Position numbers and translations under genes: made by a program. A DNA stretch of 64,000 bases from Deltaproteobacteria bacterium (GTDB lineage: Bacteria; Desulfobacterota; Deferrisomatia; Deferrisomatales; JACRMM01): the NCBI GenBank assembly GCA_016214985.1, contig JACRMM010000030.1, forward strand, positions 216,418 through 280,417, in the 5' to 3' direction. Positions within the stretch are counted from its first letter, which is position 1. Each line of letters opens with the position of its first letter. The notes under the pieces were generated by a model, which worked only from the letters and a program-made list of their open reading frames with translations, was not told where the DNA came from and searched no databases. Below are positions 18,714 through 27,631 of the stretch, piece by piece.

Positions 18714-19942
18714 CGCCCCGAACCTGGGCGGTCGTGCCGGCGGCGGGGGCGGGAACGCGCATGGGCGGCTCGACCCGCAAGCAGTATTTGGTGTTCGGCG
18801 GCCGACCGTTGCTGCTTCTGACCCTGCAGGCTCTCACGTCGTGGCCCGACCTCGACGGCCTCGTCGTCGTGGCGCCGGGAGCCGACGTGGACTGGGTGCG
18901 GGGCCTGGTGGAGGGGGCGGGAATCCCCCGGCTGCTCCGTGTCGTGGCCGGGGGGGCTCGGCGGCAGGACTCGGTGCGGCTGGGCCTCGAGGCGTTGGAG
19001 GAGGCTGCGGACGCCGACGTGGTGTTCGTCCACGACGGCGTCAGGCCGTTTCCGCCGGTGGGCCGTTTCGCCGCGCTGCGCGACGCGGCGTCACCCGACG
19101 GCGCGCTGCTGGCGGTTGCCTGCCGGGATACCCTGAAGCACTCCGATGCGGGGTTCATCGCGTCCACGGTGGATCGAAGCGATCTGTGGCAGGCGCAGAC
19201 GCCCCAGGCGTTTCCGCTGGCGCTGCTGCGGGAGGCTCTGCGCTCGGCCGACGCGCGCGGGTACCGGGGGACGGACGAAGCGTCGCTGGTGGAGGCGCTC
19301 GGCCGGCGCCCCCGGCTTGTTCCGGGCGACGCCCGAAACCTCAAGGTCACCACACCCGAGGATCTGCCCCTGGCGGAGGCTCTCCTGGCGGTTTCTGCGG
19401 AGCCGCAGGGCGCCGCCGGTGCGCCCTGTCACATCGGGCACGGGTACGACGTGCACCGCCTCGTGGAGGGGCGCCGACTGGTGCTGGGCGGGGTCGAGAT
19501 CAGTCACCCCACCGGGCTTCTCGGGCACTCGGACGCCGACGTGCTCGCGCACGCGGTGGCAGATGCGTGCCTGGGAGCCGCAGGCCTGGGGGATCTCGGC
19601 CGCCACTTTCCGGACCGGGATCCCCAATGGGCCGGGGCGTCGAGTCTGGATCTGCTCGCGCGCGTGGCGGGGTTGGTGGGCGAGAGGGGGCTCTGCGTGC
19701 GCCGCGTGGACGCGACCCTGGTCGCCCAGCGGCCGAAGATCGCCCCGCACGCCTCGGCCATGGAGGAGCGGTTGTCGCGGGCCCTCGGGCTTCCGGCAGG
19801 GGGGGTTACGGTCAAGGCCACGACGACCGAGGGCCTCGGGTTCGAGGGGCGGGAGGAGGGCATCTCGGCCCACGCGGTGGCGTTGCTTGGCTATGCCCGA
19901 ACGCCCCTCTTGAGTTGCTCCAGCTGCGCCCGAGCGAGGTAG
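18710..19942 (+). CDS. ispDF: Bifunctional IspD/IspF of the MEP isoprenoid pathway
   Basis: A 410-residue fusion. Residues 1 to about 230 are 2-C-methyl-D-erythritol 4-phosphate cytidylyltransferase (VVPAAGAGTRMGGSTRKQY, VFVHDGVRPF). Residues about 235 to 395 are 2-C-methyl-D-erythritol 2,4-cyclodiphosphate synthase (HIGHGYDVHRL, GLLGHSDADVLAHAVADA, VKATTTEGLGFEGR). The start is the GTG at 18710, overlapping the previous stop. The C-terminal tail after HAVALLGYA is unusual (Cys/Ser-rich) and overlaps the 3' end of the convergent PilZ gene by 52 bp. The intermediate CDP-ME kinase step is not encoded in the window. Confidence 0.93.
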   Translation: MTPRTWAVVPAAGAGTRMGGSTRKQYLVFGGRPLLLLTLQALTSWPDLDGLVVVAPGADVDWVRGLVEGAGIPRLLRVVAGGARRQDSVRLGLEALEEAADADVVFVHDGVRPFPPVGRFAALRDAASPDGALLAVACRDTLKHSDAGFIASTVDRSDLWQAQTPQAFPLALLREALRSADARGYRGTDEASLVEALGRRPRLVPGDARNLKVTTPEDLPLAEALLAVSAEPQGAAGAPCHIGHGYDVHRLVEGRRLVLGGVEISHPTGLLGHSDADVLAHAVADACLGAAGLGDLGRHFPDRDPQWAGASSLDLLARVAGLVGERGLCVRRVDATLVAQRPKIAPHASAMEERLSRALGLPAGGVTVKATTTEGLGFEGREEGISAHAVALLGYARTPLLSCSSCARAR

Positions 19943-20655
19943 CGGCCGAGCCGGCCCTCGATGCCCGGAGGAAGACCCGCGAAGCGAACGCGCACCAGGG
20001 CGTCCAGGCCGCCAGAGAGGGCGCCGGAACGCGCCTGGACCACGACGCACGGAAGGTTGCGCACCCACTCGCCGCCGTCCAGCGCGACATGGAGCAGCGC
20101 CCGTTCGCCGGGGCCGGGTGGGGGAGAGGCGAGGGCGAGACGCGCGCCTCCGAAGCTCAGGTCCTTGAGCACGCACGGGCGGGCGCGATCCGAGAGGGAT
20201 CGGGCGAGGCTCTCGAGGTGGGGCAGCGCGGAGCCCTTGGACGGCCGGGACCACGAATCTCTCACCGCCTCCGTCAACTCCTTTGAGCCCAGGGGGAGGA
20301 ACTCGCCCTTCAGCGCCAGCGCAACCCGGAAGCTGTCGCGCCGGTTCCGGCGTTCGAGCGCGCCCGGGCCGAGGTCCACTCGAAGCGCCTCCTGCGGGAC
20401 GCCGTTGACGACGACGGTGGCCGGTCCCGCGAAGACCCCGGTCACGATCACGAGCCCTGAGGATTCCGCGAACTGAAACACCGCGGGTTCGCCGAGAAGG
20501 AGGGGAAACGGGCCTTCGGAGCGAACCGGCGCCAGGTCGACGTGCCGGTCGTCGGCGTCGATGCACACGACGTCTCCCCACGCGCCGGTGGCTTGGGAGA
20601 GGAGGCCCCGGCGCTGGATCACCCGGCCGGCGAGGGTCGAAGTGTCAGGCGCCAA
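19891..20655 (-). CDS. PilZ-domain protein of the flagellar cluster (YcgR-like)
   Basis: About 254 residues. The N-terminal part is a YcgR-like beta domain. The PilZ domain carries the cyclic-di-GMP motifs RRNRRDSFRV (RxxxR) and LKDLSFGGARLAL (DxSxxG), both intact. It is last in the fliA-fliM-fliY run, so a cyclic-di-GMP-controlled flagellar brake is likely. The start is unclear: a TTG at 20655 overlaps fliY by 11 bp, a GTG at 20622 is an alternative, and the ATG at 20706 would overlap fliY by 62 bp. The 3' end overlaps ispDF on the opposite strand. Confidence 0.78.
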   Translation of the reverse strand: MAPDTSTLAGRVIQRRGLLSQATGAWGDVVCIDADDRHVDLAPVRSEGPFPLLLGEPAVFQFAESSGLVIVTGVFAGPATVVVNGVPQEALRVDLGPGALERRNRRDSFRVALALKGEFLPLGSKELTEAVRDSWSRPSKGSALPHLESLARSLSDRARPCVLKDLSFGGARLALASPPPGPGERALLHVALDGGEWVRNLPCVVVQARSGALSGGLDALVRVRFAGLPPGIEGRLGRYLARAQLEQLKRGVRA

Positions 20656-21646
20656 GGCGGCGGATACGCTCCGAGGGCGACTCGATCTCGGTGATGCGCA
20701 GGGCAAAGTGGTCGGATCCGACCACCACGAGCTCCCCCTTGGCGATCACCTTGTCGTTGACCACGAGCTCCATGGGGGCTTCCGTGTCCTTGTCGAGGTC
20801 GACGATCGAGCCGGGCCTCAGCCGCTGTACCTCCCGAAGGGGCATGACCGCACCGCCGAGACGAACCATCACCTCCACCTCGATGTCGAGGATGAGATCG
20901 ATGTTGCGGATCTCTGCGGCCGGCGCCGGCCCGGGGCGGAAGGAGTCGAAGGTCGGAGGCGCCTGCGCCGGCCGGGCCGAAGGCGCGCGGGGCGGGGGGG
21001 CTTCCTCGGTAATCTCGCACGCGACGCGCGCGATCTCCTGGGCAACCTCGATCGGCAGCAGGAGGCGGAGCGGCGCGTCCAGCACTCCCTCGACCCGGAT
21101 CGTTCCGATCGCGAGAAAGGCGTGCTTCCAGGGCAACGATCGGGCTAGATCGCCCTGAGGCGCCTCGTCGAGCCTCGGGGCGCCGAAGCCGGTCTCGCGG
21201 CCGAGGGTGGCCGAGAGGACAGGGGCGCCGTTGCCCGCGATCTGGCTCAAGGCCTCCTTGAGCGCGTCGCGGTCCGACTCTTCCAGGGTCGCCTTCGCCG
21301 AGCCCTCACCGCCGAGGATCAGGTCGGCGAGCACCGATGCCTCCTGCGGGTGCAGGAGAAACGCCATCTCGCCGGAGAAGCCCGACCGGAAGGGGAAGAC
21401 GGCGGTGAAGGAGGCTGCGGTGTCCAGGTCGCCGACATTGACGACCTGTCCCAGCCCCTCGACCACCGAGGCCGGGCGGGCGAGCAGGGTTGCCAGCGTC
21501 GAGTTGGCCGAGGCGAATAAGACGCGGGCGAGCTTCTCCAGGGCCTCCAGCTCCGACGTGCGCAACTCCGCGACGTCGGCCGCCGGCTCGGTCGCCGCCA
21601 CGGTGAGGAGTCGATCGATCTCTTCTTGGCTCAGGATATCGGCCAC
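20645..21646 (-). CDS. fliY: Flagellar motor switch protein FliY (FliN with CheC-like domain)
   Basis: A 333-residue switch/C-ring protein. The first residues ILSQEEIDRLL are the FliM-type peptide that binds CheY-P. A CheC/FliM middle domain follows (LADLILGG), then after a proline-rich linker a C-terminal SpoA/FliN domain (DIEVEVMVRLGGAVMPLREV, LDKDTEAPMELVVNDKVIAKG). This combination is FliY rather than short FliN. It lies 57 bp after fliM. Whether the CheY-P phosphatase residues are intact was not established. Confidence 0.88.
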   Translation of the reverse strand: MADILSQEEIDRLLTVAATEPAADVAELRTSELEALEKLARVLFASANSTLATLLARPASVVEGLGQVVNVGDLDTAASFTAVFPFRSGFSGEMAFLLHPQEASVLADLILGGEGSAKATLEESDRDALKEALSQIAGNGAPVLSATLGRETGFGAPRLDEAPQGDLARSLPWKHAFLAIGTIRVEGVLDAPLRLLLPIEVAQEIARVACEITEEAPPPRAPSARPAQAPPTFDSFRPGPAPAAEIRNIDLILDIEVEVMVRLGGAVMPLREVQRLRPGSIVDLDKDTEAPMELVVNDKVIAKGELVVVGSDHFALRITEIESPSERIRRLGA

Positions 21647-21703
21647 CTGCCGGCCTCCTCTCGTCGGACCTTGGCCCGTACCGCGGGCTCTGCCGTCGGG
21701 GCG

Positions 21704-22759
21704 CTACCCCACGCCCTGAAGCGGCTCGAACAGGGCGTCGTCCTGCGGGCGGGGATCTTCGCGGGTGACGTGGGAGACGATCCGCGCCGCCTTGCGCCCC
21801 TTACGCGCGCCGAACAGGGCCTGGAACTTCGGCAATCCGGCCACGCGGACCGTAACCGGGGCCGTGACCTCCTTGTTGAGAGGCAAGAGGTCCCCGACCT
21901 GCATGCTCAGCAACTCGCGGATCGGAATCTTCCGTTCGGCCAGGTCGACGTTCAGGGTCGTGATCGCATCGGCCAGGACCTCATCGAGCCGCCGGTGGTC
22001 CTCGTCGGTCATGCGGGTCGTGAAGTCGGTGCGGTTCTCCTGGCGCAGCTCCATCGCAAACGGGTCCAGGTAGATCGCCGGGATGCAGAAGTTCATCATC
22101 CCCGAGGTCTGTCCGACCTTCACCTCGAAGACGACCACCACGACGATCTCGTTGGGCGCGACGATCTGGACGAGCTGCGGGCTCGTCTCCTGGCGCTCGA
22201 GAACGAAGGTGGTCTCTCCGATCGTCTGCCACGCCTCCCGAAGGTCGCGCAGCGCCATCTGAATGAAGCCCTCCACCAGGTGCTGCTCCAGCACCGTGAT
22301 CTCCCGGTTCTGCGTCGGCGTCTCCGAGGACCCTCCCATCAGCTTCTCGATGATCGCGAACACGAGCGTGGGGTTCACCTCGTAGGCGAGCGTGCCCCCC
22401 TGGGGCTGGATGTCCACGACGTTGATGCAGGTGGTCTCCGGCAGGCTCATGAGGAACTCGGCGTAGGACAACTGGTCCACGCTCAGGAGCACGATGTCGG
22501 CGATCGTCCGCAGGTACGCGGAGAGGTTGAGGGCGAGGTTGCGGGCGTAGCGCTCGTGCAGGAAGTGCAGGCTCTGGAGGACGTTCTTGGAGATCCGGTT
22601 GGGCCGCTTGAAGTCGTAGCGCGTCGCGCGCTTCGTGTAGCGGGCCGGGCTCGGCGCCACCGGCTCGGGCGGTGCGGCGAGCTTCTGCGTCGCCTCCTCC
22701 ACGAGGGGGACGCTCTGCAAGAGCGCGTTGACTTCGTCCTGAGAGAGGAGCTCCGACAC
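21704..22759 (-). CDS. fliM: Flagellar motor switch protein FliM
   Basis: A 351-residue C-ring protein that receives CheY-P and sets rotation direction. The N-terminal LLSQDEVNALLQ is the CheY-P-binding peptide. The middle domain has YDFKRPNRISKNVLQSLHFL and IIEKLMGG (the GGxG region), and the C-terminal SpoA domain contains VGDLLPLNKEVTAPVTVRVA. It lies between fliA and fliY, typical of compact deltaproteobacterial flagellar operons. Confidence 0.95.
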   Translation of the reverse strand: MSELLSQDEVNALLQSVPLVEEATQKLAAPPEPVAPSPARYTKRATRYDFKRPNRISKNVLQSLHFLHERYARNLALNLSAYLRTIADIVLLSVDQLSYAEFLMSLPETTCINVVDIQPQGGTLAYEVNPTLVFAIIEKLMGGSSETPTQNREITVLEQHLVEGFIQMALRDLREAWQTIGETTFVLERQETSPQLVQIVAPNEIVVVVVFEVKVGQTSGMMNFCIPAIYLDPFAMELRQENRTDFTTRMTDEDHRRLDEVLADAITTLNVDLAERKIPIRELLSMQVGDLLPLNKEVTAPVTVRVAGLPKFQALFGARKGRKAARIVSHVTREDPRPQDDALFEPLQGVG

Positions 22760-22849
22760 TCGACGCCTCGATCACGGTTGCGCGTGGCAAACGAAGCACA
22801 GGCCGGACCCGCCGGCTTCTAGCCTTATCGTTTCGCGGCGCCCGATTCT

Positions 22850-23575
22850 TTAGACCAGTCCTTCCAGCACACCCCGCAACCTCAAGATCGCCGACGAGTG
22901 CAGCTGGCTCACTCGCGACTCGGTGACACCGAGAACCTTGCCTACTTCCTTCATGGTCAGCTCGTTGTAGTAGTAGAGCGAGACGACCATGCGCTCCTTG
23001 TCCGGGAGTCCGTCGATCTGGTTCGCCAGGACGTCACGCACCTCCTGGCGCTTGAGCACCTCGAAGGGGCTCTTCTCCGGCTCGTCGGGGATGAACTCCC
23101 CGAGCTCCTTCACCTCCTCGTCGCCCTCCTCCGCCTTGGGGCGGTTCAGGGACAGGAGCGACAAGCCGCGGGCCTTGTAGAGGAGGTCGCTGAACTCTCC
23201 CATCGACACGCCGAGAGCCTCGGCCGCCTCCTCGTGGGTCGCCGGCCGCTTGTTCTTCTGCTCGAGCTCCCGGAACACGTGGGAGAGCTCGCGCTCCTTG
23301 CGGCGCATGGAGCGCGGCGCCCAGTCCTGGCGGCGGAGATAGTCGAGCATCGCGCCGCGGATCCGGAACTCCGCGTACGTCTTGAACTTGACGCCGCGGT
23401 CCGTCACGAACTTGTCGATGGCGTCGATGAGCCCCAGGATGCCGGTGTTGATCAGGTCCTCCACCTCGATGGAGGCCGGCAGGCGCGCGGAGAGCCGCTC
23501 GGCGATGTACTTGACGAGGGGCGCGTACTCCTCGATGAGCTCGTCCCTGGCGGGCCGCAGATCGCCGGTTGGAAT
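22850..23575 (-). CDS. fliA: Flagellar sigma factor FliA (sigma-28), apparent ATT start
   Basis: A 241-residue sigma-28 that directs late flagellar transcription. Region 2 (YAPLVKYIAERLSARLP, EDLINTGILGLIDAID, FKTYAEFRIRGAMLDYLR), region 3, and region 4 (LPDKERMVVSLYYYNELTMK, VTESRVSQLHSSAI) are all present. The frame stays open above the GTG at 23464, and conserved region 1.2/2.1 residues lie upstream of it, so that GTG cannot be the start. No ATG, GTG or TTG occurs in frame up to the ribosome site. The best start is ATT at 23573-23575, 8 nt after AGGAG; CTG at 23560 lacks a ribosome site. Confidence 0.85.
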   Translation of the reverse strand: MPTGDLRPARDELIEEYAPLVKYIAERLSARLPASIEVEDLINTGILGLIDAIDKFVTDRGVKFKTYAEFRIRGAMLDYLRRQDWAPRSMRRKERELSHVFRELEQKNKRPATHEEAAEALGVSMGEFSDLLYKARGLSLLSLNRPKAEEGDEEVKELGEFIPDEPEKSPFEVLKRQEVRDVLANQIDGLPDKERMVVSLYYYNELTMKEVGKVLGVTESRVSQLHSSAILRLRGVLEGLV

Positions 23576-23757
23576 GGCCGTCTCTCCTGGAGGAGGCGGT
23601 GAACAGAGCGGAGATGGGGCGGAATCCGGGCGTATCCTAGCATCGGGGCTCCGGAGGTGTCAACACGGGAAGAGCTGGAAATCAAAAGACAAAAGACCCC
23701 CACGAGCCGCTTGCGGCGGTTCGGTGGGAGTGGCTTCCGGGAGAGAGAGGGCGCGGC

Positions 23758-24096
23758 TCAGCCGAGGTACAGGGGACGCAGGAGCGCGTCCAGGTCCTCC
23801 GGCGTCACCGACTCGTCTCGCAATTCCTCCCCGTGGCGGGCGATCAGCTCGTCTGTCGTGCTGCGAACCTGCTCCGAGCGCTGCTCCGGGGGAAGGTTCG
23901 GCTGGCGGCCGTCGACCACCTGGGCGGCGAATTGGCCGATCCACTGCGCCTTGCGCGCGGTGGCGCTCAGGGTGAGCTGGTCCGGGGACCGGCTCGCCTG
24001 GCTCGCCTCCGACGTGCGGCGGGGGATTCGACCGACGCGCTCCTGGCGGTTGTACGTCCGCAGCACGTTGTGGACCGCGAACTCCGAGATGCCCAT
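23758..24096 (-). CDS. Small flagellar-cluster protein, DVU0524/FlgM-associated type
   Basis: 112 residues beginning MGISEFAVHNVLRTYNRQER. This N-terminus resembles the small FlgM-associated family found beside fliA in deltaproteobacteria (DVU0524-like). The middle (DQLTLSATARKAQWIGQFA) looks like the L-S-x-x-A motif of FlgM-type proteins. It lies directly upstream of fliA, so a role in holding or timing sigma-28 is plausible. The family name is from memory of the motif, not a search. Confidence 0.5.
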   Translation of the reverse strand: MGISEFAVHNVLRTYNRQERVGRIPRRTSEASQASRSPDQLTLSATARKAQWIGQFAAQVVDGRQPNLPPEQRSEQVRSTTDELIARHGEELRDESVTPEDLDALLRPLYLG

Positions 24097-24181
24097 GTCC
24101 CCATCCTTGGGTCGAGGGTGTCCTTTGAGGTATGGATCGGCCGTGGGGACGAAATACTTTAGAGATGATGAGGGGGAATCG

Positions 24182-24526
24182 TCAGCGCCGACCGTAGGCG
24201 GCCATGACGCGGCGGGGCGGCGGCGCCGCTGCCGAGACCGGGGGAGGCGTCGCGGCCCGGCACCGGTCCTCGGAGGCGACGACCTCGCTCAGGATCCGCC
24301 GCAGCGTCTCGACCCCCTGCTGGAACTGCGGGGCGCTGCGGTCGGCCTCGGCGGGAATCCCGGCCAGGAGGGCATGTGCCCGGTCGAGCAGGGTGAACTT
24401 CTCGGAGACGACCGCGGGCAGCTCGGACACGTTGGTCCCCGCCAGGATCCGCTCCTGGCGGAGCGTGAGCTCGAGGATCGTCCGGTAGAGTGCCTCGACG
24501 TGGGCGAGAATTTCGACGGGGTCCAT
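24182..24526 (-). CDS. FlgN-like flagellar export chaperone (putative)
   Basis: 114 residues, largely helical (MDPVEILAHVEALYRTILEL, EKFTLLDRAHALLAGIP), with an Ala/Pro-rich basic tail. Size, helical pattern and position between fliT and the FlgM-associated gene fit an FlgN-type chaperone for hook-filament junction proteins. No decisive motif is visible. The start at the ATG at 24526 is chosen because the longer frame adds a proline-rich non-helical segment. Confidence 0.45.
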   Translation of the reverse strand: MDPVEILAHVEALYRTILELTLRQERILAGTNVSELPAVVSEKFTLLDRAHALLAGIPAEADRSAPQFQQGVETLRRILSEVVASEDRCRAATPPPVSAAAPPPRRVMAAYGRR

Positions 24527-24671
24527 GGGGCTCCGAGGCGAAGGGTCCGAGGCTCCTATCGGCACCCCGGAGCCGGAGCATGAGCGAGCGTCCCAGCCTT
24601 ATCCCCAGGAGGGGGTGTATCCCGCGGGCCCATGGACGGGCGGGAGCGGGGCCCAGCATCCTTGCGTGTCT

Positions 24672-25061
24672 TCACCCCTTCCGGTCCGCGAACCGAGGCG
24701 TGTTGACGCTCGCCGGCCGATACCCGGCCAGGCCGGACTGTCCTGCGGACACGGTCTTGAGGTCGTGGCGCAGCGCGTCCAGCGCCTCCGCCGCCATTCG
24801 GCGGGCTCGGGCGTCGGAGCGGGCGACCGTTGCGGCGAGCTCTTGCAGCGCCGCGGCGCGGGGGTCGGCCCAGGGCGGCGGCGTCCCCGGAGTGGCCGCG
24901 GTGGCTTCGAGTCCCTGCAGGGCCTCGGAGCGGGTGGCCAGGGCCTTCTCGAAGGCGTCGAGGTCCAGGGGGGAGAGGGTCGACGCCAGGGCGTCGGTCG
25001 CGTCGAGCACGGCCCGAAGGGCGTCCAGGGGCTCGGGTGGAATCGGAGCTGCGTGCGCCAT
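24672..25061 (-). CDS. fliT: FliT-like flagellar chaperone (putative)
   Basis: 129 residues, helical, rich in Ala and Leu (LDALRAVLDATDALASTLSP, FEKALATRSEALQGLEA). It follows fliS after 34 bp, the usual place of fliT, which caps FliD before export. Sequence identity to FliT cannot be judged by eye, so the call is mostly from position, size and helical pattern. The tail (GLAGYRPASVNTPRFADRKG) is short and basic. Confidence 0.5.
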   Translation of the reverse strand: MAHAAPIPPEPLDALRAVLDATDALASTLSPLDLDAFEKALATRSEALQGLEATAATPGTPPPWADPRAAALQELAATVARSDARARRMAAEALDALRHDLKTVSAGQSGLAGYRPASVNTPRFADRKG

Positions 25062-25095
25062 GTCTCGCTCCTGACGTCGGGCTGTGCCGGCGGGG

Positions 25096-25545
25096 TCAGC
25101 CGGCGATGGAGAGCCGGTGATCGTCCTCGGGGGCGGGCATGCGGCGATTCAGGGCCTGGGCGTCGTCGTCCAGGGGGACCTCCATCTCGGCCCAGGCGTC
25201 CCGCAGGGTCTTGAGCGTGGGGAGGATCCCGTCCACGTGAGCCATGTCGTTGGTCATGTTGGCTTCGGTGATCTTCCGCATGAAGAAGATGTAGAGGTTC
25301 CAGAGGTTTGCCGCGATCTCGCCGCCCTTCTCCAGGTTCAAGGTCGCGGCGAGCTCCTCGACCACCGCGCGGGCCTTCTCGAAACACTGAATCTTCTCTG
25401 GGATTTCGCCTCTGCCCAGGTGCTCCCTCGCCCGGCGCAGAAACTGGATTACCCCGTCGTAGGCTAGGACGATAAGCTGCTTTTGGCTCGTAACCGCGCT
25501 CGTCTGGGTCTTCGCGTACGCGTTGACACCGTATCCGTGGATCAT
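25096..25545 (-). CDS. fliS: Flagellin export chaperone FliS
   Basis: 149 residues with the FliS pattern: Y-x-x-x-Q-x-x-T region (NAYAKTQTSAVTSQKQLIVL), LAYDGVIQFLRRA, and LNLEKGGEIAANLWNLYIFF. FliS binds the flagellin C-terminus and keeps it unpolymerised until export. It follows fliD by 40 bp and precedes fliT. The C-terminal 25 residues beyond the four-helix core are a modest extension. Confidence 0.92.
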   Translation of the reverse strand: MIHGYGVNAYAKTQTSAVTSQKQLIVLAYDGVIQFLRRAREHLGRGEIPEKIQCFEKARAVVEELAATLNLEKGGEIAANLWNLYIFFMRKITEANMTNDMAHVDGILPTLKTLRDAWAEMEVPLDDDAQALNRRMPAPEDDHRLSIAG

Positions 25546-25585
25546 CCGACCACCTCCGTGTGGTCTCCCGAAGGAGCTGGGAGCT

Positions 25586-27517
25586 TCAATTGGAGCTCTT
25601 GGTGAGGGCGGCCAGGGCGTTGGTGAGGTAGCTGCCCTGGTTGTTGAGTTCGCTGATGGTCTGTTCCATCCGGTTGAACTGGGCGAGCAGGCTCTCTCGT
25701 CTGACTTCGAGGCGCGCTTCCATCTCCTTGATCTGTGTGGCGATGCTCTCGACGGATTTCGTCAGGCTCGACTGCTGAAGTCCTGCGACGCCCGAGAGGG
25801 GGTCGGTCAGGTTCGAGAGGTACTCGTCGAAGCGGGAGAAGATCCCCTTGGTCACGGTTACCGTGGACTCGGGCCCTGCGCCGAGCCCCCCGTCGAGCTC
25901 GACCAGGAGCTGCAGGCCGTCGGTCTTCGCGTTGCCCGAGTTGCCTTTGAGGATCTGACCCGTGCCCGTAGCGGGCTCCCCGTTGATTGTTCCTGCCACG
26001 TTCTGTCCTGTGCTCGCGGCGACGCCGGAGAGCTTGAGGGTCGTGAGGCCGCTTCCGCCGATCAGTTCTATCTTGGAGCTCGACCCGTACCGGGCCGAGG
26101 TGATCGTGAGCGCGCCGGCCCCATCGGCCGCGACCGTGACCTTGCCCTGGAACGAGCCGTTGATCTTCGCCTGGATCTCGGCGGCGAGCGACTCCGCCGT
26201 GTAGTCGGTCTTGTGCGCCAGCGTGATGGTGCGCGGCGAAGCCCCGTCCACCGAAAGGGTGAGCTGGTCGTTCGCGGCGTCGATCGAGAGCCCAGCCGCC
26301 GCGGTCCCGGTTGCGGCGGCTCGAGTGGCCACTTGGGTCACGTCCACTGCATAACCGGCGGTCGACTGCTGGGTCTTTGCGCCCGCGAAAACGAACGAGA
26401 TCCGGGTGTTCGTCGAGTCCGCCCCCGTGCGAAAGAGGCGCATCGTCCCCTCGAAATCCTTCCCCATGGCCGTGGAGAGCTTCGAGGCGTCGAAGGAGAG
26501 CTTCCCCCCGTCGCCCACCGTGATCCCCACCGACGAGAGGGTGCGGTACTCGGAGTTGCTCGCCACGGTGCTCGAGACAAGGCTGCTAAGGCTTCGCTGC
26601 ACGCCCATCAGGGTCGAGTCGCCCATGAGGATGCCGGCCACGTTCTTGTCCGAGTCGTAGGCGAACTGCTTGGAAATCTCGGCGGTGATGTCGTTGTAGG
26701 CGTCGACGAAGGCCTTCACCTTCTCGGCCACCGCGTCGCTGTTTCGCGAGACGGAGATCGTCACCGGCTTGCCGGGGTCGGCCGCCTTGAGGTCGAGGGC
26801 CACTCCCTTGATCAGAGTGTTGATCGTGTTCGAGGCCGAGTTCACGATGATGGCGCCGGCGCCCGAGCCGAGCTTGACCTGTGCGTCCTCGGCGGCCTGC
26901 ACCGGGTTCTCGAGGTCGAAGGCCAGGTTGACCCCTTCGTCCTGGGTGATCGAGAGGGCGTTCTCCGCACCCGTGGCGTTGGCGGCCAGAAGGAGCCTGT
27001 AGCTTCCGCCCGTGCTCACCACCGAGGCTGTAACGCCGATTTTGGCGTCGTTAAGGGCCTTGGCGACCCCGTCGAGAGTGTTGTTGTTGGCGCTGAGGGT
27101 GAGGGTGTACGTTGCACCGCTACCCACTTGAATACTGAGGGCCCCTGTGCCGATGCTCGCGGTGCTGGAGTCGTAGTTCTGGGAGGCCACCTGGTGGGCC
27201 TTCGCCAGCTTCTCGACGGACACCGTGTAGGTGCCCGTGGGCGCTTCCAGGCTCGCCCGGGCCGTCAAGGTCGACTCGTTGGAGGAGGTCACCGTCTGGT
27301 TGTTCCAGGTGGCGAGCCGAGAGAGGTCGCCGGCCGCCACGCTCACCGAGAGGAGTTTGCTGTTGAGCACCTGCCACGTGTCCGCTTGGTTTTGGATGCG
27401 AGTCTGCTCCGCCTCCTTCAGGATCTTCGGCCGGCTCTCCACGGTGATGAGCTTGTCCACCGTCTCCGACGCCTTGATCCCGGTGGCAAGCCCCTCGAAC
27501 GTGATCGTCCCTGCCAT
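25586..27517 (-). CDS. fliD: Flagellar filament capping protein FliD
   Basis: A 643-residue hook-associated protein 2. The N-terminus (ITFEGLATGIKASETVDKLI) and the FliD_N region (QTRIQNQADTWQVLNSKLLS) begin it. A flagellin-hook IN-type motif lies mid-protein (VLGRG-like segments are absent). The C-terminal coiled-coil FliD_C ends with QFNRMEQTISELNNQGSYLT. It sits at the filament tip and folds exported flagellin. GGAGGAGA lies before the ATG. The length is larger than the E. coli protein (468), in keeping with the long flagellins of the same cluster. Confidence 0.93.
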   Translation of the reverse strand: MAGTITFEGLATGIKASETVDKLITVESRPKILKEAEQTRIQNQADTWQVLNSKLLSVSVAAGDLSRLATWNNQTVTSSNESTLTARASLEAPTGTYTVSVEKLAKAHQVASQNYDSSTASIGTGALSIQVGSGATYTLTLSANNNTLDGVAKALNDAKIGVTASVVSTGGSYRLLLAANATGAENALSITQDEGVNLAFDLENPVQAAEDAQVKLGSGAGAIIVNSASNTINTLIKGVALDLKAADPGKPVTISVSRNSDAVAEKVKAFVDAYNDITAEISKQFAYDSDKNVAGILMGDSTLMGVQRSLSSLVSSTVASNSEYRTLSSVGITVGDGGKLSFDASKLSTAMGKDFEGTMRLFRTGADSTNTRISFVFAGAKTQQSTAGYAVDVTQVATRAAATGTAAAGLSIDAANDQLTLSVDGASPRTITLAHKTDYTAESLAAEIQAKINGSFQGKVTVAADGAGALTITSARYGSSSKIELIGGSGLTTLKLSGVAASTGQNVAGTINGEPATGTGQILKGNSGNAKTDGLQLLVELDGGLGAGPESTVTVTKGIFSRFDEYLSNLTDPLSGVAGLQQSSLTKSVESIATQIKEMEARLEVRRESLLAQFNRMEQTISELNNQGSYLTNALAALTKSSN

Positions 27518-27631
27518 GACTGTTTCTCCTCCCCACGTGATCCTTCGTACCGCGACCGGTCTTCAGCCTCCGGCCTCGAGGTCTTGGCCTTCGAGCCTCC
27601 CAGCGTCCCGGCGTCCCAGCATCCCCGCTTC

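Noticed and set aside
23464..23466. GTG at 23464 as the fliA start
   Set aside because: It would remove conserved sigma residues (YAPLVKYIAERL region), and no ribosome site precedes it.
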